From contig JAKOGH010000784.1 in NCBI GenBank assembly GCA_024811115.1, positions 1 to 15,401 on the forward strand: DNA of 15,401 nucleotides. Reading direction: 5' to 3'. This document shows, piece after piece, positions 8,802 to 15,401 of the stretch; the first letter of the stretch is position 1, and each line of letters starts with the position of its first letter. Below the pieces are notes generated by a model. That model was not told where the DNA came from and searched no databases. It was given only the letters and a program-made list of their open reading frames with translations. The translations under genes and the position numbers were made by a program. This DNA is from Terana coerulea. Taxonomy: Eukaryota; Basidiomycota; Agaricomycetes; Polyporales; Phanerochaetaceae.

Positions 8802-9651
8802 TGTCCGGTCGTGTACCGAGCATGATATAAAGGAGTGAGCCTATCGCCAATTTGGAAACGGCTCTGGCGAGCTTTGTTTAGCTCTCCTTCATTTAGTTGA
8901 GGGATATAACCCTCGGGAAGCGGAGTCTTTGCCATTTTGGCATTGGTCTGGCCGCGGCGTTCGAGTACCTTGAGGTAGGCGCATTGATCAATCACGATCT
9001 TGTCGCCAACTCGTTGTATGCGCATGCGCAGAAACTCCTTTACGTCGCCCATATCGCGACACTCCCATCGTTGCATGAAGGACTCCTTTTCTTGGAGTAC
9101 TTTTGCCTTGCTGCGTCCGGCCGAATATAGCGTCGTCAACATAGACTACGGCGATGACCATGTCGTTGCCTGCGCCTTTGACGTATACGCCAGCATCGGA
9201 CTTCAGTCTTTTGAAGCCGAGCTCAGCCATAGACTTGCTAAGGGCTTTCCAGGACAGTCCTGCCTGCTTAAGCGTAAAGGGCGCGACGGAGACGCATGTG
9301 CTTTTTGTGAGCAGGAAAGCCATCGGGTTGTTCGTGTAGATCTCCTCATCTAACAGTCCGTACAAATATGCGTTGCGCACATCGAGGCCAGTAAGAAAAA
9401 GCCTTGAGTCGCCAAGGGCAAGTCACGAATCTAACGGTTTCAAACCGTACGACTGGAGAAGATTTTGTCATAGTCGATTCCTCAATTTGAGAGAAGCCGC
9501 GAGCTACAAGTCGCGCTTTCTTTCGACCATCTGATTTCTCATCAAAAACCCATCGGTTCTTAATGACGCGTTTGCCTTTCGGCCGCGGGCGAGTTCGAAC
9601 ACGCCTCTTTTGCTTAATGCATCGAGCTCGTCTTTGCATGCAGCACGCCAT
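8702..9651 (-). pseudogene. Copia reverse transcriptase domain (frameshifted)
   Basis: RVT_2-type reverse transcriptase in at least three pieces. Upstream piece (from 9651): RPKGKRVIKNRWVFDEKSDG and ARLVARGFSQIE, then SPVVRFETVRF. Middle piece (8988-9380): RNAYLYGLLDEEIYTNNP, LKQAGLSWKAL and the catalytic YVDD at 9132-9143, followed by AIF. Last piece (8702-9142): QRWECRDMGDVKEFLRMRIQ, QCAYLKVLER and AVIKLAQFSANPSEDHLN. Frames change near 9380-9420, just after YVDD, and again near 8850. At 9451-9486 two small deletions compensate: the central codons read IDYDKIF only in a shifted frame. The domain is dead as written. Confidence 0.92.
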
Positions 9652-10513
9652 TCTGCTGTTTTGCGGGCAGGCGGTTTATGTCGCGTAAAGTCCAGTCTCG
9701 GACTGAAGACTTTATTGCGTCAGGGATCGACTGCTTGGGCAAGCAAATAATTGTAGAAATTTACTCCCTTCCGGCACGGTCGTGCCAGTACGTCATCTGA
9801 CGGCTGGGCTTTCGCTTCCAGTGTCTCCAGTGGGCTTCAGTGATATCCGGGAACAGGTTCGAGCTGTTCGGATGTAGAAGAGCTAGCAGGACGTGTGGCG
9901 GGGACACTGTCGGGCTGCTTGCTAGACTGGCCGCGCCTTGGTAGCTAACCTTGGTGGGCTTGGTCTGGCCAGTCTGCTTTTCCCAACTACGGATACCTCT
10001 ATCAGCACCTAAAATCCGTGACGGTGCTTGTGACTGGTCGTACGGAGCCTGGATTTTGACTGGGATCCTTCGTGCAGCGAGTACTACGCCCGGCCGGCGG
10101 GAATAACTGGTGGTGCCAGTACCTGCGGATCTTCTGCGGGTGGTGTCGCTTCGCGGCGAGGCGGACTCGGGCTACGCCCGACTAGGGGAGCTTAGGGGTC
10201 GAACCGTCGTTCGGCCGCTCGGTCTCTTTTTGGCGGAAGGAGGGTTAGGACGAGGTGCAGCTCGCCGTTTAGGCGGTGGCGCATCGTCGTCACTATCGTC
10301 TGATCCTGCACCTTGCGAAGGCTCGCTGTCGTTCGCGTTTTTGGTGTTTTCGCGCTAGGCGGGTCAGGCCGCGCGGGCATTTGCCGTCCAGGGACGCTTG
10401 GGAAATAAGTTTCACACTCGACTTGAGTTGAGGCGAAACACGACGTTGTTAAGGTCCTCTCATGAAGGTCCAGCCGTGCTACGTCGTGTCAGATGTATGT
10501 CATCATTTCGGAC
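9652..10513 (-). pseudogene. Integrase C-terminal / linker region of pol, eroded
   Basis: Position between integrase core and reverse transcriptase, where copia elements carry the variable integrase C-terminus and a low-complexity linker. Only short, charged or proline-rich frames are open (for example KTPKTRTTASLRKVQDQ and LLPPKRDRAAERRFDP on the minus strand at 10192-10380). No conserved motif can be read with confidence. It is assigned by position only. Confidence 0.55.
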
Positions 10514-11180
10514 TTAGGCTGTAGTTTGTTCTTTCGAACATCGGCAGGGATAAAGACCCATGCCCGCAGCCGAATCGCGGATGTTATCAACGCGTGGTTT
10601 TAAACCCGTAAGTGCCTCATAAGGCGTAACCCATTTAATCGTGAAGCGGGGAGTGCGGTTGTAAAGCACTGTTGCGTGCATAACGCAAATTCCCACCGCG
10701 AAGGAGGAATGCAAGCTGTAAAGCGCATAGCTTCGGCTTTGTCGTGAGGGTTCGATTGAACCGCTCAGCGCGTCCATTCTGCTGTGGAGTATGGGGAGCG
10801 TAGTTAGGATTTTAATCCCTTCGTCCTTTAGCATTTGAATGAATGCGTTTGATTTATATTCTCCCCTGCATCCGACATCCAGCTCGACATTAGCTTTATG
10901 CTGGTTTTGAACCGTAGCAAGAAAGTTTTTTGTTGCTTGGATGGCGACGGATTTAGCCTTAGGCAAATAATCCATGCATGCGACGTATAATCATCGACAA
11001 AGGTGATGATATACTTTGTCGGTGATATGAATCGTAGGAAATTCTTTCAAGTCACTGTGAATGAGCTCAAAGGTCGCGATGCTCGTCGAGGCGTGGGCGG
11101 GAAAGAAGCGATTATGCATCTTTCCTTGTCGCGGCCAGAGCAGGGTGAGTCCGACTTGTTATAGTCGAAATCAGGACATT
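10514..11180 (-). pseudogene. Copia integrase core (frameshifted)
   Basis: Would insert the cDNA into the host genome. In order along the minus strand: MHNRFFPAHASTSIATFELI then HSDLKEF with the first catalytic aspartate, a shifted frame reading YIITFVDDYTSHAW, LPKAKS and ATKNFLATVQNQ, GEYKSNAFIQMLKDEGIKI (the second aspartate lies just upstream as SDAG in another frame, one base having been lost in a G run), PHTPQQNGRAERFNRTLT in yet another frame with the catalytic glutamate, and VLYNRTPRF, KWVTPYEALTGLKPR in the frame at 10514-10975. The D-D-E triad is therefore still written, but in separate frames. The N-terminal zinc-binding part is only partly readable. Confidence 0.9.
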
Positions 11181-11573
11181 CCGTCGTTGCTGACGGAAGT
11201 TGACGTAGGATCGCTCAGAGGGGTGTCCAAAGCGTCTATGCATTATTTCGTGTGAGACTAGCGCCAAGGCTGTCTCGGTCAGTGTCTAAATAGTACACTG
11301 TTGCATTTGGATAGCGGCCGCGAATTGCAATAATTCCTGGCGATTATCGCCGTCAGGGATTTTCAGAGTGGTTGCGTCGCCCTCAATTAACCCGGTTACT
11401 GTCGTAGCAGCTGGCCAAGCGAGATTAGATTCATGTCTTTTGTGAAGGCATGAGTCGAACATTTTCAGTAAGACTTTAATGCGTTCTACTTGTGGCGCTA
11501 GGGCGGTAGTTGATGACGAGTCACCTTCATAGAGATAGTTACATGCCCATTAGCCGTTTGAGCGACAATTGGG
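11181..11573 (-). pseudogene. Protease-integrase linker with eroded zinc-binding region
   Basis: Lies between the protease and the integrase core. In intact copia polyproteins this span carries the end of the protease and the HHCC zinc-binding start of integrase. No complete HHCC pattern is readable here in one frame, and the open frames are short. It is assigned by position. Confidence 0.5.
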
Positions 11574-11813
11574 TCAATGTTGCGCAAATTCGCGCAATAA
11601 ACTTCTTTGACCGGTGAAGTGGAAGAGCGCTCCTGAGTCGAGCAGCCAATCGCTTGATTTTGCAAGGTTTTTACCTTTGCAGCTCTGACCCAGCGTTAAA
11701 TAACTTATTGTGCACACATCGGTCGGTAGTTGAAGGAAACCTGCTCCATTCAATATAGTAGCATACATGTGGTATCTACTATTTAATCCAGCCCGCCCGA
11801 GACAGCTGCGCAA
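11574..11813 (-). pseudogene. Copia aspartic protease domain, N-terminal part
   Basis: The frame contains KSSDWLLDSGALFHFTGQRS, matching the copia protease signature WLLDSGAxxHFT, with the catalytic DSG at 11631-11639. The usual serine after GA is replaced by leucine. The upstream part of this frame overlaps, in another frame, the end of the preceding spacer region, which stops with TAG at 11779-11781, so gag-pol continuity is broken here. Confidence 0.85.
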
Positions 11814-12814
11814 TCGGCTGCAAAGTATCGGTCAGTGGGGTGCGCGAGTGCAGAGTTAGAGGGGCGTACTCGAAGTACGCGTCGATGATGTCCTGGTGGA
11901 TCTCTCGATCGTCCATCAGGCATCCGGCGAACTGGTCGTCGGCGTCGCTGTCGTTGTCCTCGTTCCGAGGGACACGGCGTCTCCGATGTCAGGGAGTGGT
12001 GGCGGGCGTCGAAGCCGTCCTCCTGTCGGCGACATTTGCATGTCGACTACGTCGGACGAGATGATCGGCCGAGGATTAGCGCGAGCTGCGCTTGGCGGGG
12101 CGAGAAGAGCTGCCCTCGACGAACTCCGGCTCGGCAAACTTTACGTTTGAGAGCGGCGTTATTCCGAGGTCGATGCGGGCGTCGAGCTCCGGCGATCGCG
12201 AGCATCGAGCATGCGCTCGGCGTAGTCGAGGTCGGCCTGTTTGGCGCGACGAGCCTTCTGCGGCCTGCATCGGCGGCGGTGGCGGCGAACTTCGCTTTCC
12301 TGGGCGGTAGCCAGCTTGACAAGCTGGTGTCGCTCCCGTCGGGCGTGCCCGCGGCAGCTTCGGTCGAGGGTCGAGCCCTTGTTCGAGGCGGCGTTTTGTC
12401 GCGATCCACTGCTTGCGAGCAAGCTTGCGGAGCTCTGCGGCCTCGCGAAGCTGGGCCTTGTGCAGAGTCTGGGACTGCGTCGTCCTCGTCGAGGATTGCT
12501 AACAATTTAGTTAGCACGGGAGATCGTCAGAGTGAACTCCTGTTGGAATTCTAACTCACGGACGGAGTTGCAGTTGCGGTGCTCGATATCCCGCATGGCG
12601 TTGGCGCGGTGAGCGTTGTGCTCGTTGGCGTCGATTCCTCGAGGTCGGATGCGCTCCTGGGACCGACGACTCAGCTTCTCGGCAAGGGCTAGTGCCTTGC
12701 GGAAGCGGGAACTGGTTGCCGTTGCCGAGCCAGAGCTCGCGCTCTCCTTCGATGCGAGACTGAATTTCTTCGGCCTCGGACTTGGGAAGCGGCATGTCGG
12801 GGTAAAGTCGTTCA
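11779..12814 (-). pseudogene. Charged spacer region between Gag tail and protease
   Basis: About 345 codons spread over four or more frames. Pieces in order: LYPDMPLPKSEAEEIQSRIE; RPRGIDANEHNAHRANAMRD; HQLVKLATAQESEVRRHRRR then AKQADLDYAERMLDARDRR; RIDLGITPLSNVKFAEPEFV; PPPLPDIGDAVSLG; and, one frame over from about 11968, EDNDSDADDQFAGCLMDDRE, HQDIIDAYFEYAPLTLHSRT, ending in TAG. Glutamate- and arginine-rich stretches suggest coiled coil. Basidiomycete copia polyproteins often have such a long acidic segment before the protease (from memory of the family). Its role is not known to me. It is not a separate gene. Confidence 0.65.
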
Positions 12815-13755
12815 CAACGGCGGGATGACCGGGGCGGCGATGTAGGAGTGGCCGTGGTCAGCATCCTGGCCCTTGCCCCTTGCCGCGCGCTTGCCGCGCT
12901 GGGTCTTCTTCCCTTGCCGTTGCCGGCACCGTCCTGCTGCTACTTTGCTGCGCGTGCTGCTGCTGCCTTGCGTTGGGCGCTGCTGCTGCTTGAACTGGGG
13001 ATCCTTCCCCTTGTTCTTGACGGCGATGACAGCGTTTAGCGGACTCGGTCTGCTTACGCTGGCCATGGAAAGCTTTCGCTGCTCCGTGCAGCGATGAGTT
13101 GCTGCCCATATGCTTGGGCTCAGGGCCAGGGGTAGGAGTCGGCTGTGTCTACCATTTTTAGTTGGCGTGGTGACGGTGGCGATGTGCTTACCATACCCTG
13201 GTGTCTTCGAAATGAGGAGCATCAGGTGTATGTAATCGTCCACCTGCGCATGCGCTGCATCTAGGCGGTCGACATGTGCGGATCTTAGCGACAGGAGCTG
13301 GAGACTGATCCTCGGGGATGCGAGTTTCAGGAGGCCCTGAAGTCAGCGTAGGCCGTGCCCAGAGTATTCTGGGTGTAGGTCGACTGTAGCGACTCGTACA
13401 GAGCGCTTGGCGGTCGTTCCGTTCTTCGCTGACTGTCCGATCTGGTATGTCAAGCGAAGGCGGATGAAGCCCATGGCGGAGGTCGTCGTTGATCAGGTCG
13501 TCCGAGCTTGTCGGCGGCCTGGAGTGCTCATGCTCGTTGCCAGGTACTTCGCCAGTGGCGGGGCGCAGCAGTGTTTGGGGTGGCGGGCGGCGGGGGCTGC
13601 CGGGACAGTGCGGAATAAGGCCGAGCTGCCGTCGGCTGAGTTGTCAGAGCTGACGAGAGATGCCCTGAGTGCGGGAACGACTTCAAGGTGTCGTTCCAGT
13701 GCTCCCAGTTAGTTCCGTCGAGGACGGGGACAAGCTTCTCGAGTGAGGAAGACAT
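12815..13755 (-). pseudogene. Copia Gag (frameshifted)
   Basis: Capsid protein start at the ATG at 13755: LVPVLDGTNWEHWNDTLKSF matches the LxGxNWxxW opening of copia Gag. Further pieces in other frames are AMGFIRLRLTYQIGQSAKNG, LYESLQSTYTQNTLGTAYAD and DDYIHLMLLISKTPGYGKHI. The C-terminal part is glutamine- and then lysine/arginine-rich (NKGKDPQFKQQQRPTQGSSS, KKTQRGKRAARGKGQDADHG) and ends VIPPL-stop. No CCHC zinc knuckle is seen in any frame of this part; a basic tail may do the nucleic-acid binding. At least three frameshifts lie in the capsid half. Confidence 0.85.
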
Positions 13756-13985
13756 TGTTGAGTTACGTAAAGACAGAACAGTCAGTCGATGTCACTGACC
13801 TGGCTTTAGCCAAGGAGGGCCCAAAGGGCACCTCGTGCCTGCTCAGCTTGCCGGCGCAGACGGTGCGCTAGATAGCGCAGCCGTCGCGCACGATGGCAGC
13901 GAGTAGATACGGCGAGTATACCAATGAGCTGGTTGTTGCTCGCGAGTGACGGCGCAATCAGCCGCGTCATCGAGACTCATAGCAC
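13756..13985 (-). other. Leader between 5' LTR and gag, with possible primer binding site
   Basis: Untranslated 230-bp leader. Four bases inside the 5' LTR edge the minus strand reads TATGAGTCTCGATGACGCG (13963-13981). TATGAG is complementary to the CUCAUA of the initiator-tRNA anticodon loop, the region used by Drosophila copia and relatives that prime with a half-tRNA. The following bases match poorly, so the primer assignment is tentative. Confidence 0.5.
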
Positions 13986-14274
13986 TGTAGAAGTGCAGCG
14001 CATACAGCGGCGTACACTCCTACCGAGGCCTAGAGGAAGCTAGGATAGTTACTCACCTGTAGGCTGGTATGATACACGTAAGTGGGTTGAGAGTTGTAAG
14101 AGTCTTATTAGAGTATAGTGCAGAGGGCTGCCTTATATACAATACTGGGTGGCTGTCTACGAGCAGACACAAATAGATACCAGGACAATAGACAATAGGT
14201 ATCGTCATGGTGGAACCTGGTGGAACAATAGAGAGATATGAGTAGAGCGCTTACGGCGTCTATCTGACTCAACA
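13986..14274 (-). repeat. 5' LTR of the copia element
   Basis: 289 bp, same ends as the other LTR. The minus strand carries a TATATAAGG promoter box (14131-14139) about 140 bp from the LTR's upstream end, followed by CTAATAAGACTC, which may serve as poly(A) signal in the 3' copy. A GGTGAGTAAC splice-donor-like site near the downstream end is conserved in both LTRs. Confidence 0.93.
14131..14139 (-). promoter_or_regulatory. TATA box in the 5' LTR
   Basis: TATATAAGG on the minus strand, unchanged in the other LTR (7995-8003). Probable core promoter of the element. Confidence 0.65.
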
Positions 14275-15114
14275 TGAGGGCTAACACCCCAGACTCAACA
14301 ACATCGTTGATTCATATCTCCTCTACTCGCTCTACTCAAAGTCCCCTGCTCTCCCAAAAGCATTCCTAGCAGGTGAGTATTAGAGTTTTGTGATATGAGG
14401 GTGTCGCACCTGGTACAGTTGTACTAGTTGTTGTTAACAGAAATAAGCTCAAGGAGGCAGGATTTGAGTCTGATTGATACCTATTTCATCCAACAGTTTG
14501 CTTTCCTGTGCTATATCTTAATCCTAATTCATGCATGGAGACTATGCCACATTTACTGGCCTTGCAGGATGTACTACATCACAACACCACATTATCTATC
14601 ATGTTTACTTGCGTGTTATCTGCACAAAATGCGCTTATATTTCGTTTGCCGCCCAAATTCACGTGATGGTCACACAATGTCACAGGTAGTTGAAAGTGTA
14701 CTGGGCATACCTTACTTGTGATGGCAGCATTGCCATGTATGGCAGTGTATAGTTCTCATAAAATACGCGCTAGTGGTCACTATCTGCTAATATGCTTGGT
14801 TTGTTATATATACACTTCACTAGTTCCAAAGATATGATCAAATCTTTATTGTGCTTCTAAGCCAAGGTGACGGGCTTTTGTCACCCACTGTAAAGCTACT
14901 AGCGAGTCTGTAATGGAAGCCACTAAGTGCCTTTTATTCAGCAGCCGGAGTGCTAAACCAGTTAGTGCCAGGACCTTGGGAACTAGGTGATTGCTCCGAG
15001 CAAGTGGATTGCTCAGTAGAATACGCCCTTCTGCAGTGTATGATTAAGAATTTATGAGAAACAGGGCAAATTATAATGATTACATTAGTAACATCATGAA
15101 CTACCAAAAATAGC
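14275..15114. other. Intergenic, AT-rich; 3' flank of the right-edge gene
   Basis: No supported gene. A plus-strand frame at 14428-14721 is open but has no motif and sits in AT-rich DNA. GACTCAACA at 14292-14300 repeats the LTR end (14266-14274). GGTGAC / GTCACC at 14866-14871 and 14880-14885 forms a small hairpin. The right part is the 3' untranslated region of the minus-strand gene at 15115. Confidence 0.55.
14933..14938 (-). terminator. AATAAA poly(A) signal candidate
   Basis: AATAAA on the minus strand about 177 bp past the stop of the gene ending at 15115. A second AATAAA lies at 14845-14850. Either could direct 3' end formation. Confidence 0.4.
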
Positions 15115-15401
15115 TCAGCCATCCATGCTGAATAGGTCATCGTCATCTCCAGTCACCACCGGCCCACTCAACGGACTGAGTGTTCCATGCGCATTCTGTG
15201 AGCCCCGACCACTTGCAGTCCGAACAGCACCGTTACCGTTAATAGGTGCAGCTGATACTCCTGAGGCACGATTATCAGTTAATGAGCGACGATACTCATG
15301 TCGCGACGTACTTGAGGCTGCCGCTGAGTAAGACAGCCGTGAGAACATGTTTTCTAGCCCGCTTGCAGAAGGCGCGATGGGGTTTTGGTCTGGGGAGGCA
15401 T
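15115..15401 (-). CDS. C-terminal end of an unidentified protein (partial)
   Basis: The minus-strand frame is open from the right edge to a TGA at 15115-15117, giving 94 residues of a C-terminus. It is polar and serine/alanine-rich, probably disordered (PIAPSASGLENMFSRLSYSA, HEYRRSLTDNRASG, GTLSPLSGPVVTG), and ends in the acidic DDDDLFSMDG. The internal ATG at 15348 is not the start, because the frame continues upstream to the edge. There are no stops or shifts, unlike everything else in the window, and codon use looks normal, so this is probably a live gene whose body lies to the right. I do not recognise the family; the tail alone is too little. Confidence 0.6.
   Translation of the reverse strand, partial: ASPDQNPIAPSASGLENMFSRLSYSAAASSTSRHEYRRSLTDNRASGVSAAPINGNGAVRTASGRGSQNAHGTLSPLSGPVVTGDDDDLFSMDG

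Larger units (their letters stand above)
7848..14274 (-). mobile_element. Ty1/copia LTR retrotransposon, full-length but decayed
   Basis: A 6,427-bp element read on the minus strand, bounded by direct LTRs at 13986-14274 (5' LTR) and 7848-8142 (3' LTR), each starting TG and ending CA. The order gag, protease (DSG), integrase, reverse transcriptase (YVDD), RNase H is diagnostic of copia (Pseudoviridae) rather than gypsy. A polypurine tract precedes the 3' LTR. No frame runs through: each domain is split over two or three frames by small indels, so no working polyprotein can be made and the element is non-autonomous. The five bases flanking the LTRs (CTACC on the left, TGAGG on the right) do not match, so the target-site duplication is lost or the ends were recombined. 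It lies downstream in coordinates of the 7TM array and does not interrupt a recognised gene. Confidence 0.93.

Noticed and set aside
12036..12554. Long plus-strand frame of 172 codons opposite the Gag-protease spacer
   Set aside because: The minus-strand frames carry the copia pieces; this one is a GC-rich antisense shadow with arginine/alanine-rich content.
14428..14721. 97-codon plus-strand frame rich in aromatic and hydrophobic residues
   Set aside because: AT-rich DNA gives such translations by chance, and there are no motifs or splice context.
15017..15040. Sequence resembling a cloning-vector junction (CTGCAGAAGGGCG read on the minus strand)
   Set aside because: The match is short and broken, and the surrounding DNA shows no vector sequence, so chance is the simpler explanation.
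1..15401. A new defence, toxin-antitoxin or CRISPR-like system
   Set aside because: Eukaryotic gene structure throughout, no repeats with regular spacing, and no nuclease or toxin motifs outside the retrotransposon.

Overview
The window looks like nuclear DNA of a basidiomycete fungus, most likely an Agaricomycete. Three things point there: genes split by 51-66 bp GT-AG introns, an exon pattern and motifs (LIESGALYC, VGDxIVxWRxW, YPTxMxI) typical of the large orphan seven-transmembrane families of mushrooms, and a Ty1/copia retrotransposon of the fungal kind. No bacterial operon, RNA gene or CRISPR array was found. Assignments come from reading motifs by eye; no database was searched.

Left part (1-6429): a tandem array on the minus strand of three related seven-transmembrane genes at 334-1709, 2796-4157 and 5096-6429, plus a 29-codon scrap of a fourth last exon at 1-87. 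All three share the same six-exon layout, with a 43-nt micro-exon 2 (42 nt in the third), a 106-nt exon 4 and a 75-nt exon 5 (80 nt in the first), and matching splice sites. Each copy is broken at a different place. The first needs only one frameshift explained, while the second and third carry several lesions and stops. Short 3'-flank similarities suggest that whole gene units were duplicated.

Middle (6430-7847): no confident gene. It holds a nested inverted repeat near 6630 and one GC-rich open stretch (7013-7405) that may be a coding remnant.

Right-centre (7848-14274): one complete-length but decayed Ty1/copia element on the minus strand. It has two LTRs (295 and 289 bp, about 17 substitutions and 6 one-base gaps between them), a polypurine tract, a possible half-tRNA primer site, then gag, an unusual charged spacer, protease, integrase, reverse transcriptase and RNase H in copia order. 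Catalytic motifs are readable but spread over many frames, and no target-site duplication is visible.

Right end (14275-15401): AT-rich intergenic DNA with two AATAAA signals on the minus strand, then the 3' end of an undamaged minus-strand gene of unknown function that runs off the right edge. Nothing here acts as a joint pathway: the picture is a duplicated receptor-like family in decay beside an old retrotransposon. The widespread one-base indels could in part be sequencing errors, and this matters for every pseudogene call below.
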